Shown one piece after another: positions 14,141-20,982 of a DNA stretch of 23,586 bases (the stretch's first letter is position 1; each line of letters opens with the position of its first letter). The notes below the pieces were generated by a model that did no database searches, had not been told where the DNA came from, and saw only the letters and a program-made list of their open reading frames with translations. The DNA comes from CAYOWK01 sp964407665. Lineage in GTDB: Bacteria; Pseudomonadota; Alphaproteobacteria; Caulobacterales; Hyphomonadaceae. The stretch covers positions 1 to 23,586 of the forward strand of contig CAYOWK010000058.1 of assembly GCA_964407665.1 (NCBI GenBank), written 5' to 3'. The position numbers and the translations under genes were made by a program.

Positions 14141-14701
14141 CTATCGCTTGCGGGTGGGAGCGTCAAGGCGCGGATCCGGCTCCAGCGGCCGGCGAGCCTT
14201 GAGCACAAGATAGAAGGCCCCGGCTCCGCCATGGCGCGGATGGGCCTGCGAATAGCCAGCCAGGAGCGGTCGGATCTCCGGTCCCTCGATCCAGTCGAAG
14301 AACCGGGTGCGCAGGATTCCGCCGCCCGCCCTGCCCTTGCCGGTGATCACCAGCACCGTATGTGCACCGTGCGCCCTGTTTCGCTCGATGAAGCCCAGCA
14401 GCGCCAGATAGGCGCTGTCCTGCGTATGTCCGTGCAGGTCGAGACGTGCGTCCACAGGCGTCTGGCCGCGCCGCACCTTCCGGGTGTTGGAAACGTCGGC
14501 AAGGGGCTGCGGACTTGTTCGGGTTGGCTCGGCCACGCTGCGGCCGCCGACCGTGATCCGCCCCGCAGCAGGTTGGCGGGCGACGGGCCCGTCTTCGGGC
14601 GCCTCGGGTGGCGCAGGCGGGACTACACGGCCGGGAAAAGGCCGCACACTGACTGCGACCTTTCGCCAGAGTTTGATGTCATGATCGCTCAGCCGGCGCA
14701 T
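14141..14701 (-). CDS. Smr-domain protein
   Basis: The protein has 186 residues. The N-terminal 80 residues are basic, proline-rich and probably disordered. The C-terminal Smr domain (about 85-170) has the signatures 'LDLHGHT' (87-93), 'LVITGKG' (117-123) and 'HGGAGAFYLVLK' (157-168). Stand-alone Smr proteins act as nicking or structure-dependent endonucleases, and some cleave RNA on collided ribosomes; which applies here is not visible. The ATG is at 14699-14701, 34 nt after the Tim44-like gene on the same strand. In many alphaproteobacteria an MltA-type transglycosylase gene lies between these two; here it is absent. Confidence 0.93.
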   Translation of the reverse strand: MRRLSDHDIKLWRKVAVSVRPFPGRVVPPAPPEAPEDGPVARQPAAGRITVGGRSVAEPTRTSPQPLADVSNTRKVRRGQTPVDARLDLHGHTQDSAYLALLGFIERNRAHGAHTVLVITGKGRAGGGILRTRFFDWIEGPEIRPLLAGYSQAHPRHGGAGAFYLVLKARRPLEPDPRLDAPTRKR

Positions 14702-14735
14702 GAATGTGTTCCGGCGGGCCGGGCCGTCAGGCCGC

Positions 14736-15344
14736 TCAGTCGATGGTTTCGACTTCGTCGAGAAGCCAGTTGGGGTCCTGACCGGTTACGAGACGCTTGA
14801 AGGTCCAGATTTCCTTGGCGCGCCGCATGGCTTCGCCGTCGCTCAGGTCAGCTTCAAATGCGACCATCACACGGGCGACCTGCTGATCGTCCAGCGATGC
14901 ATCCGAAATCCGGGCCGACTTGAGGCGGACAAGCCGGAGCGGCTCGCCCGCGCCGCCGGCGCGCGCCGTGATCGCCGCATCGTAGGCCTCGAAGACATCG
15001 TCATCGAGCAGGGGCTTGAGGGCCGCACGGTCGCCCTCGGCGAAGGCGTTCACGATCATCTCGTACGCCTTGCGGGCGCCGCGAACAAAGTTGTCGGGCA
15101 GGAAATCCGGATCGCGCGCGGCAATCGCCTCCAGACCCGCAGAGCCGGGTCCGGTAAACGCGGGGCGGATACGCGCGCGTTCGTCGTCGTCTTCCTCGGC
15201 AGACGGATCCTCGACGGACGGGACGGGCGACGCCGGCATCCGTCGCGCCCGGGGCTCCGCACCGGTGCGCTGCCCCAGCACGGTATAGAGCCTCGAAATC
15301 ACGAAGACCGCGACGGCTGCGAGGATGATGAGTTCAATGTTCAA
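14736..15344 (-). CDS. Tim44-like domain protein, TTG start
   Basis: The protein has 202 residues. A single N-terminal membrane anchor (about 4-22, 'ELIILAAVAVFVISRLY') is followed by an acidic, flexible linker (40-60) and a Tim44-like domain (about 75-202) with 'FVRGARKAYEMIVNAFAEGD' and 'EIWTFKRLV'. Bacterial homologues (TimA-like) are inner-membrane proteins of unclear function related to the mitochondrial import factor Tim44. The start must be TTG at 15342-15344: the frame is open only 12 codons upstream before a TGA and has no ATG or GTG there, while the sequence after the TTG is the expected anchor. It is divergent from secB, as in related genomes. Confidence 0.92.
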   Translation of the reverse strand: MNIELIILAAVAVFVISRLYTVLGQRTGAEPRARRMPASPVPSVEDPSAEEDDDERARIRPAFTGPGSAGLEAIAARDPDFLPDNFVRGARKAYEMIVNAFAEGDRAALKPLLDDDVFEAYDAAITARAGGAGEPLRLVRLKSARISDASLDDQQVARVMVAFEADLSDGEAMRRAKEIWTFKRLVTGQDPNWLLDEVETID

Positions 15345-15448
15345 CGTCTGAATCCGGATGGCCGCTTGATCGGGATGCGATCAGCCTAACACAGGAAAGC
15401 TAATATAGGCACAAACGCGTGTATGTCAGCCCGGTTGTACCCTGGCGG

Positions 15449-15466
15449 GCTGCGTGATAGCGCAGC
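15449..15466 (+). other. Hairpin in the secB leader
   Basis: GCTGCG (15449-15454) pairs with CGCAGC (15461-15466) around a 6-nt loop and is followed by TTTCCTC. It lies 43 nt before the secB ATG. It looks like a small terminator, but no upstream plus-strand gene exists to terminate, so it may be a leader structure. Confidence 0.35.
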
Positions 15467-15508
15467 TTTCCTCAATTTCCCGACATGTTTGCGTGAGTCC
15501 GCCTGTTC

Positions 15509-16000
15509 ATGACCGAATCCAACGACACGGTTGCCCCGACAGCCCCGACTGAGGCCCGGACGCCCGTCGTGCGCGTTCTCGCCCAGTTCGTCCGCGACAT
15601 TTCGTTCGAGAATCCGGGCCTTCTGAACCAGCAGGGCAACCAGGCTGCTCCGGATATCGAGCTGGGCGTCGATGTCCGCGTCCAGCCGGGCAACGCCGAA
15701 GACGGCGTTTTCGCCGTCGACCTGCGTCTGTCGGCCCAGGCCAAGCGCGGTGAAGCGGTCGTGTTCATCGTGGAGTTGGTCTATTCTGGCGTGGTCCAGA
15801 TCCGGGAAGCCCGCCAGCAGGACGTCGAGCCAATCCTGCTGATCGAATGTCCGCGCCTGCTCTTCCCGTTCGCGCGCAGGTTGATCGCCGACATCACGCG
15901 CGAGGGCGGTCACCCCCCGCTGATGATCGATCCGATCGACTTCTACACCCTCTATCGCCGCCAGAAGGAAGGCCAGGCCGAGGGCGCGCCCCAGACCTGA
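15509..16000 (+). CDS. secB: SecB protein-export chaperone
   Basis: SecB is a cytosolic homotetrameric chaperone that keeps precursors unfolded and passes them to SecA. The protein has 163 residues, with the family landmarks 'VLAQFVRDISFENP' (about 24-37) and 'VFIVELVYSGVVQI', then 'ECPRLLFPFARRLIADITR' and 'PLMIDPIDFYTLY' near the C-terminus. The ATG is at 15509. It is transcribed alone and diverges from the Tim44-like gene. It converges with dnaQ across 22 bp containing CTGGCC/GGCCAG repeats. Confidence 0.98.
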   Translation: MTESNDTVAPTAPTEARTPVVRVLAQFVRDISFENPGLLNQQGNQAAPDIELGVDVRVQPGNAEDGVFAVDLRLSAQAKRGEAVVFIVELVYSGVVQIREARQQDVEPILLIECPRLLFPFARRLIADITREGGHPPLMIDPIDFYTLYRRQKEGQAEGAPQT

Positions 16001-16001
16001 C

Positions 16002-16019
16002 CTGGCCTGGCCTGGCCAG
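16002..16019. terminator. Hairpin between convergent secB and dnaQ
   Basis: CTGGCC (16002-16007) pairs with GGCCAG (16014-16019) around a 6-nt loop made from the same CTGGC repeat. It fills the 22-bp gap between the two stop codons and could serve both genes. There is no T-run. Confidence 0.4.
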
Positions 16020-16022
16020 CCG

Positions 16023-16715
16023 TCACCCTGCGGTGTAGCGCCGCCAGATCGGGTTATCGCCCAGCGTGGCGATGAAGGCGGCGTGCGCCGTCTCTTCTTC
16101 GGACGTCACGCGTGAGCCCAGCGGCGAAGGCCGCTGCGGACGCGGGGTTCGCGTGACGGCGGCGCCGCCTGTCTGGCTTGCCGACAGGAATTCGAAGCGC
16201 CGCTCGCGCCCGCCCCTCAGCTCCAGATAGGCCATCGACAGCAATCGCGCGTCCTTCAGCGCGCCGTGCAGATCGCGACCCTCAAGGCTGATGTTGAACC
16301 GCTTGCAGACGGCGTCGAGCGAGGCCGGTGACCCGGGACGGTGCTCGCGCGCCAGAACGACCGTGTCGACGAACCGGTCCTTGGGAAATTCCGGCCGGCC
16401 CAGCATCCGGAGTTCCGCGTTGAGAAATCCGCGGTCGAACTCTGCATTGTGGGCGACGATCACATCATCCCCGAAGAACGCCAGAAGATCGTCGCAGACT
16501 TCCGCAAACCGGGGAGCATCCCTGAGGTGCGCATCGGTTATGCCCGTCACGCGCACGGTCGCTTCGCTGACGCTCCGCCCCGGGTTCACGAGCGAGCGGT
16601 ATTCCCGGCCGGTGGGCAGGTAGTTCACCAGCTCGACGCAGCCGACTTCTACGATGCGGTCGCCGTTGAGCGGGTCGAGGCCCGTGGTCTCGGTGTCGAA
16701 GACGATCTCGCGCAT
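16023..16715 (-). CDS. dnaQ: DNA polymerase III epsilon subunit (3'-5' proofreading exonuclease)
   Basis: This is a DEDDh exonuclease that proofreads for the replicative polymerase. The protein has 230 residues. Exo I is 'VFDTETTGLDP' (Asp7, Glu9), Exo II 'AHNAEFDRGFL' (Asp94) and Exo III 'HGALKDARLL' (His150, Asp155). A C-terminal region of about 60 residues, with a proline/arginine linker, ends 'NPIWRRYTAG', a tail expected to contact the alpha subunit. The ATG at 16713-16715 lies inside the end of coaE, a 67-nt overlap. It is the last gene of the minus-strand run leading away from the origin. Confidence 0.96.
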   Translation of the reverse strand: MREIVFDTETTGLDPLNGDRIVEVGCVELVNYLPTGREYRSLVNPGRSVSEATVRVTGITDAHLRDAPRFAEVCDDLLAFFGDDVIVAHNAEFDRGFLNAELRMLGRPEFPKDRFVDTVVLAREHRPGSPASLDAVCKRFNISLEGRDLHGALKDARLLSMAYLELRGGRERRFEFLSASQTGGAAVTRTPRPQRPSPLGSRVTSEEETAHAAFIATLGDNPIWRRYTAG

Positions 16716-17317
16716 GCTGGTGTCCCGTCCCCGCGGATCGCCGCAAGAATGGCGTCCACCTGGGCTTCGGCATAGCGGAATCCGAGACCGGTGTTGATCA
16801 CGAAATCAGCCCGGCGGCGCTTTTTCGCATCCGGTGTCTGACGCGCCAGAATAGCCTCGAACTCGGCCTCGGACATGGTTCCCCGGCCCAGCACGCGTGC
16901 ACGCTGCACATCCGCTGGCGCCGATACAACAGCGATGGCGTCGACGCGCCCTTCCCCGCCATTCTCGAACAGCAGCGGGATGTCGAGCACGACGACCTCT
17001 GCTCCGGCCGCACGGGCCTTCTCGAGGAATGCGCGCTCCATTCCGCCGACGATGGGATGGACGATCTGCTCCAGCCGCTTCATCTCCACCGGTTTGCCGA
17101 CAACCCGCCGCCGCAGCGCCGCCCGGTCGATACTGCCATCCGGGGCAGTCACGCCGCCAAACGCCGCCTCGACCGGTGCAACCGCAGCGCCGCCCGGCGC
17201 GTAGGCTAGATGCACGGCGGCGTCGGCGTCGTAGACGGGAACGCCGCGCGAGGCGAACATCGCCGCCGTCGCCGACTTGCCCATGCCGATTGAACCCGTG
17301 AGGCCGAGCTTGATCAT
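16649..17317 (-). CDS. coaE: Dephospho-CoA kinase
   Basis: CoaE phosphorylates dephospho-CoA at the 3'-OH, the last step of CoA synthesis. The protein has 222 residues, with the P-loop 'GSIGMGKS' (8-15), the CoA-binding 'DADAAVH' and the lid/adenine part 'RQTPDAKKRRRADFVINTG'. The ATG at 17315-17317 overlaps the aroE stop by 4 nt. The family usually ends near 'QVDAILAAIRGDG', about residue 200; here about 22 more codons run into dnaQ in another frame, giving an unusual low-complexity Arg/Ser/Thr tail. Either the tail is real or the original stop has been lost. Confidence 0.95.
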   Translation of the reverse strand: MIKLGLTGSIGMGKSATAAMFASRGVPVYDADAAVHLAYAPGGAAVAPVEAAFGGVTAPDGSIDRAALRRRVVGKPVEMKRLEQIVHPIVGGMERAFLEKARAAGAEVVVLDIPLLFENGGEGRVDAIAVVSAPADVQRARVLGRGTMSEAEFEAILARQTPDAKKRRRADFVINTGLGFRYAEAQVDAILAAIRGDGTPACARSSSTPRPRASTRSTATAS

Positions 17318-18141
17318 GGCCGGATCGCCGCCTCGCAGGCAGCGCGCGCCGCGCGGATATCAGGCTGGACGCCGAACCACAGCCGGAACGCAGCCGCGGC
17401 CTGCGCGACCAGCATTCCAAGCCCGTCATGAAACACCCAGCCAGCCTCTTCGGCGGCGCGCCGCGTCACTACAGCGGCCTTGCCATAGGACATGTCGAAG
17501 AACGGCCTGCCCTCGCCCGGCGGCAGCCGGATCGGAAGGTCTCCGGCATGACCGAAACTCGCGGAATTCACCACGGTGTCAGCGCCCGCAGCTGCGGCCT
17601 CGAAGGCCGCCAGATCAGCGACGCCGGCTGACGGAGCCAGTTCCGCAATCATCGCATCCGCCGCCGAGCGCGTGCGGTTCACCACCGTTGTCCGGGCGCC
17701 GTCTACGCCCAGACGCCAGAGGGCCGCCCGCGCAGCACCGCCCGCTCCAATCAGAACCACGGATTTTCCGTCCGGCCCTGACCCCATGGCCTCTGCCAGC
17801 GCCGCCGCAAACCCTTCGGCGTCGGTGTTGTGTGCGGCCCAGCCGTCCGGCGTCGCAGTCAGCATGTTGGCTGCGCCGATGATCTCGGCCTCGCGCGATC
17901 GCGAGACCGCAGCCTTCAGCGCCTCGCCCTTGTGCGGCAGCGTCACGTTTAGCCCGCCGAGCCCGGCCCGGCCCAGTCCGCGGAGGGTTTCGGCCGGATA
18001 CTCGCCCGACACCCGCAGGCCGACATAGACCGCATCGAGGCCGGCTGCCTGCATCCAGCCATTATGGATCATCGGCGACAGCGAGTGCGCGACCGGATCG
18101 CCGATCACGGCAAACACCTGCGTGCGGGCGGAAAGGGTCAT
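17314..18141 (-). CDS. aroE: Shikimate dehydrogenase (NADP+)
   Basis: AroE reduces 3-dehydroshikimate to shikimate in aromatic amino-acid synthesis. The protein has 275 residues. Substrate-binding motifs are 'HSLSPMIHN' (19-27), 'NVTLPHK' (with the catalytic Lys) and 'NTDAEGF' (with the catalytic Asp). The nucleotide fold carries 'GAGGAARA' and 'NRTRS', the latter fitting an NADP preference. The C-terminal 'GLGMLVAQAAAAF' is also typical. The ATG at 18139-18141 overlaps the maf stop by 4 nt. Confidence 0.97.
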   Translation of the reverse strand: MTLSARTQVFAVIGDPVAHSLSPMIHNGWMQAAGLDAVYVGLRVSGEYPAETLRGLGRAGLGGLNVTLPHKGEALKAAVSRSREAEIIGAANMLTATPDGWAAHNTDAEGFAAALAEAMGSGPDGKSVVLIGAGGAARAALWRLGVDGARTTVVNRTRSAADAMIAELAPSAGVADLAAFEAAAAGADTVVNSASFGHAGDLPIRLPPGEGRPFFDMSYGKAAVVTRRAAEEAGWVFHDGLGMLVAQAAAAFRLWFGVQPDIRAARAACEAAIRP

Positions 18142-18749
18142 GCCAGCACGTCCCCCCTGTCCCGCAGCCAGACCAGAAGCGGCAGCAGGGGCATGCCCAT
18201 GATCGAATACTGGTCGCCCTCGATCCGCGAGAACAGGTGCGCGCCCATGCCTTCAATCTTGTAGCAGCCGACCGTCGTCAGAAGATCGTCGCCGAGATGA
18301 TCAACATAGGCGTCGAGGAAGGCGTCGGAGAAATTGCGCATTGTCAGTTTCGGCCGGGCCACGTGCCGCCAGACCGGCGAGCCCTCGATACAGGCGACCA
18401 GCGCCGTATGCAGCGTGTGCGTCTTGCCCCGCAGCTGCAGCAACTGTTCACGGGCCTCTTCAAGGCTGCCGGCCTTGTCCAGCGCGTGACCGTCGATCTC
18501 CAGCATCTGGTCGGCGCCCAGCACGATGCCGCCATGCTTGGCCGACACCCGAACAGCCTTGGTCTCGGCCAGCGCATCGGCCTGGTCGGTCACGGATGCG
18601 CCCTCGGCCCGCAAGGAGTCCTTGATGGCGTCCTCGTCGACGCCGGAAACGATCTGCTCGAACGTCAGCCCCGCAGCCCGGAGAACGTGGGCGCGGCCCA
18701 AGCTCTTGGAGGCGAGGATCAGCCTTGTCTTGGTATGGACGAGGCTCAC
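18138..18749 (-). CDS. maf: Maf-family nucleotide pyrophosphatase
   Basis: Maf proteins hydrolyse non-canonical or methylated nucleoside triphosphates to monophosphates, cleaning the nucleotide pool. The protein has 203 residues. 'LILASKSLGR' (10-19) replaces the commoner S-x-S-P-R-R loop. The catalytic base is Asp80 in 'VLGADQML', and the alphaproteobacterial 'GCYKIEGMGAHLFSRIEGD' block is present. I chose the GTG at 18747-18749, which overlaps the PPSR stop in GTGA. The frame is open to 18830 but that part only mirrors PPSR. The subfamily (YceF-like or YhdE-like) cannot be fixed by eye. Confidence 0.93.
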   Translation of the reverse strand: MSLVHTKTRLILASKSLGRAHVLRAAGLTFEQIVSGVDEDAIKDSLRAEGASVTDQADALAETKAVRVSAKHGGIVLGADQMLEIDGHALDKAGSLEEAREQLLQLRGKTHTLHTALVACIEGSPVWRHVARPKLTMRNFSDAFLDAYVDHLGDDLLTTVGCYKIEGMGAHLFSRIEGDQYSIMGMPLLPLLVWLRDRGDVLA

Positions 18750-19558
18750 CGTTCGCTCTCCTGGATGATGTTGAGAATCCCCGCAGCCGTCTCCTCGACG
18801 GACCGGCGGCTGACATCGATGGTCGGCCACTGCATCCGCATGAACAGCCGGTTGGCCTGCGTCACTTCCTCGCGCACGGAATCCTCGTCCGCATAGGACG
18901 TCTCGGCGTCCTCGTTCAGCGACAGGAGGCGCTGGCGGCGGATCTGCACCAGGCGGTCCGGCGAAATCTTCAGTCCTACCACCAGCGGGGCGCGCGGGCC
19001 GGTCAGAATGTCCGGCAGCGGCACGCCCGGCACCAGCGGCACGTTGGCGGCCTTGACCCCCCGGTTGCCCAGATAGACGCAGGTCGGGGTCTTGGAGGTC
19101 CGGCTCACGCCCACCAGCACCACGTCCGCATCCTTGAGGTTGGCCGTCCCCTGCCCGTCATCATGCGCCAGAGCGAAGTTGATGGCCTCCATCCGCGCGA
19201 AATACTCGGCGTCCATCTGGTATTGCGCCGCCACCTTGTGGGCTGACTTGAGCCCCAGATACCGGCTCAGCACGTCGACGGCGGAATCGAGAATCGGCAA
19301 CGTCGGCGATCCGAGCTCCCGGCACTTTTCCTCGAGGTTCTCCCTCAGCCCGCTGTCCGTGATTGTATAGAGCACGATCCCTGGCGCGCCCTCGATCTCC
19401 TTCAGCACCCGCTCAAGCTGGCGCGGCGAGCGGACGAGGTAATAGCTGTGCTCCAGCGGCGCGACGTTCTCGAACTGGGCGCAGGCCGCGCGCATGACCG
19501 CATTGAGCGTTTCGCCCGTGGAATCGGAGACGAGATGGACGTTGAAGTAGGTCTGCAT
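18746..19558 (-). CDS. Pyruvate, phosphate dikinase regulatory protein family (DUF299; RP001 of Caulobacter)
   Basis: This is a bifunctional serine/threonine kinase and phosphorylase family that switches PPDK or PEP synthase. The protein has 270 residues. The N-terminal block 'VHLVSDSTGETLN' and the P-loop-like 'GVSRTSKTPTCVYL' are diagnostic. The most likely start is the ATG at 19556-19558 ('MQTYFNVHLVSD'), with GGAGG 12 nt upstream; the frame extends to 19612 but into origin sequence. It is the first gene of the minus-strand run. Its position next to hemE across the origin is conserved in Caulobacter. No PPDK gene is in the window, so the target enzyme is inferred. Confidence 0.95.
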   Translation of the reverse strand: MQTYFNVHLVSDSTGETLNAVMRAACAQFENVAPLEHSYYLVRSPRQLERVLKEIEGAPGIVLYTITDSGLRENLEEKCRELGSPTLPILDSAVDVLSRYLGLKSAHKVAAQYQMDAEYFARMEAINFALAHDDGQGTANLKDADVVLVGVSRTSKTPTCVYLGNRGVKAANVPLVPGVPLPDILTGPRAPLVVGLKISPDRLVQIRRQRLLSLNEDAETSYADEDSVREEVTQANRLFMRMQWPTIDVSRRSVEETAAGILNIIQESER

Positions 19559-19628
19559 GGGGACCCGTTCGCCTCCGCGTCCAGGCAGGCCTGCCGGCGC
19601 TTTTTGTCCCATACCGCTCTGGACAGAT

Positions 19629-19637
19629 TGTGGACAA
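19629..19637 (-). promoter_or_regulatory. DnaA box
   Basis: TTGTCCACA on the minus strand differs from the TTATCCACA consensus at one base. It is close to the PPSR side of the origin. Confidence 0.65.
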
Positions 19638-19675
19638 CAGATTCGTCCCGATCCATCCCGGCGGCGCTCACACTG

Positions 19676-19684
19676 TTATCTACA
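19676..19684 (+). promoter_or_regulatory. DnaA box
   Basis: TTATCTACA differs from the consensus at one base. A weaker inverted TGTGGA follows at once at 19685, giving a back-to-back arrangement. Confidence 0.6.
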
Positions 19685-19753
19685 TGTGGAGTCGCTGAGA
19701 AAGAGTTCAGGCCGTCGTTCACCGGATTCCGCGTAACCGGGACTCGACTCGCG

Positions 19754-19768
19754 TTAAGGCCTTATTAA
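19754..19768. promoter_or_regulatory. CtrA-binding site
   Basis: TTAAGGCCTTATTAA is an exact TTAA-N7-TTAA, the binding motif of the cell-cycle regulator CtrA, which represses replication in Caulobacter. Further single TTAA half-sites lie at 19846 and 19875. Confidence 0.85.
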
Positions 19769-19884
19769 CCAATGGGTGGAGACGGCTGGAGGTCCGTCCG
19801 GCCTGTGGGAACGTAAAGGGATTCCCGGTGACTCGTTTTGTGGGGTTAACGGGAGAGGCGATTGCGTTCACTTGTTAAGCGTCT

Positions 19885-19935
19885 AGACACAACCAGAGTC
19901 TTCTAAGAATCAGATTCAAGAGTCTTTTTATTGGG
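19885..19935. other. AT-rich segment of the origin with direct repeats (candidate unwinding element)
   Basis: This is the most AT-rich stretch of the origin. AGAGTCTT occurs at 19895-19902 and 19919-19926, 24 bp apart, and flanks the inverted pair GAATC-A-GATTC (19907-19917). It adjoins hemE and probably also holds the hemE promoter. Assignment as unwinding element is inference. Confidence 0.5.
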
Positions 19936-19941
19936 TAGAGC

Positions 19942-20982
19942 GTGAATCCCTCCGACCGCCGGTTGTTGAAAGTGCTTAGAGGGGAACGGGTTGATCCTGT
20001 CCCCGTCTGGATGATGCGTCAGGCAGGACGGCATCTGCCGGAATACCGCGAGCTGAGATCGAAGGCCCGGGACTTCCTGGACTTCTGCTATTCACCCTCC
20101 CTCGCCTGCGAAGCGACGCTCCAGCCGGTCCGCCGGTACGGCATGGACGGCGCGATCCTGTTCGCTGACATCCTGCTGGTTCTCGACGCGATGGACCGCA
20201 ATGTCCGCTTCGTTGAGCACGAAGGCCCGCGCATGGATCCGGCCTCGTCGGCCGCCGACCTGGATCGCGTGCCGCTGGAAAAGGTTCTGGCCCGTCTGTC
20301 GCCCGTTGGCGAAACCGTCGAGCGGGTCCGCGCCGCGCTTGACCCGTCGACCACCCTGATCGGCTTTGCGGGATCGCCCTGGACCGTGGCGGTCTACGCC
20401 GTTGAAGGCCGGGGCGGCGGCGACAAGTCGGTCGCCCGCGCATATGGCTACACCAACCCCGAAGACTTCGACCGCATGCTCGCCCTGCTGGTCGAGGCGA
20501 CCGCCCACTACCTCGTCATGCAGGTCAAGGCCGGCGCCGACGCCCTGATGCTGTTCGAGAGCTGGGCCGAGGGCCTCGCTGAGGACGTCTTCGAGCGCTG
20601 GGTCATCAAGCCCACAGCCGCCCTCGTGGCCCGCGTGCGCGAACTGGGCGTCACTGTGCCGATCCTGGGCTTCCCGCGCGGGTCGGGCGCACTGGTGCTC
20701 TCCTACGCCGAACGCACAGGCGTCAGCGGTGTCGGCCTCGACACCGCCATTCCGCTTGGCTGGGCCAACGCGGCCCTGCCGAAGGGCATGCCGGTCCAGG
20801 GCAACCTTGACCCCGTCCGTCTCGTACAGGGCGATGCGGGCCTCGAGGATCGCGTCCGCGAGATCATCCAGACGCTGAAGCCCCGCCCCCACATCTTCAA
20901 TCTGGGCCACGGCGTCACGCCGGAAACCCCCATCCCCCATGTCGAGCGCGTTCTTCGCGCCATTCGCGAGGCCGGCGCGTGA
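19942..20982 (+). CDS. hemE: Uroporphyrinogen III decarboxylase
   Basis: HemE removes four carboxyl groups from uroporphyrinogen III to give coproporphyrinogen III. The protein has 346 residues. The signature 'PVWMMRQAGRHLPEYRE' (21-37) holds the substrate-binding arginines, and the catalytic Asp76 is in 'LFADILL'. 'GSPWTVAVYAVEG' and 'FNLGHGVTPETP' are also present. The start is GTG at 19942, placing the first codons on a GANTC site. It is the first gene of hemE-hemH-hemJ and directly flanks the origin, so its transcription may be tied to origin activity, as reported in Caulobacter. Its stop overlaps the hemH start by 4 nt (GTGA). Confidence 0.98.
   Translation: MNPSDRRLLKVLRGERVDPVPVWMMRQAGRHLPEYRELRSKARDFLDFCYSPSLACEATLQPVRRYGMDGAILFADILLVLDAMDRNVRFVEHEGPRMDPASSAADLDRVPLEKVLARLSPVGETVERVRAALDPSTTLIGFAGSPWTVAVYAVEGRGGGDKSVARAYGYTNPEDFDRMLALLVEATAHYLVMQVKAGADALMLFESWAEGLAEDVFERWVIKPTAALVARVRELGVTVPILGFPRGSGALVLSYAERTGVSGVGLDTAIPLGWANAALPKGMPVQGNLDPVRLVQGDAGLEDRVREIIQTLKPRPHIFNLGHGVTPETPIPHVERVLRAIREAGA

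Larger units (their letters stand above)
19559..19941. other. oriC: Chromosomal replication origin (Caulobacter Cori-like)
   Basis: This 383-bp gene-free region lies between the divergent PPSR and hemE genes, the place where the Caulobacter origin lies. It contains a perfect CtrA site, two 9-mers one base off the DnaA-box consensus and weaker ones (TGTGGGAA at 19804, TTGTGGGG at 19838). An AT-rich, repeat-bearing end lies at about 19885-19935 next to hemE, and there are many GANTC methylation sites. All are visible in the sequence. That replication starts here is inference from synteny and site content. I saw no IHF consensus. Confidence 0.88.
19640..19948. repeat. Cluster of twelve GANTC (CcrM) methylation sites across the origin
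   Basis: GANTC occurs at 19640, 19689, 19725, 19741, 19746, 19820, 19830, 19896, 19907, 19913, 19920 and 19944. For a genome near 64% GC about one is expected in 310 bp. The last site overlaps the first codons of hemE. CcrM methylates GANTC in this group, and hemimethylation after fork passage could mark newly fired origins. Confidence 0.85.

Noticed and set aside
18750..18830. N-terminal extension of Maf
   Set aside because: It only mirrors the PPSR end in another frame; the GTG at 18749 gives the normal family start and the 4-nt overlap used throughout this operon.
19811..19838. Second EcfG promoter (GGAAC...CGTT) inside the origin
   Set aside because: The spacing between the two elements is 21 bp, too long for the 16-17 bp consensus.
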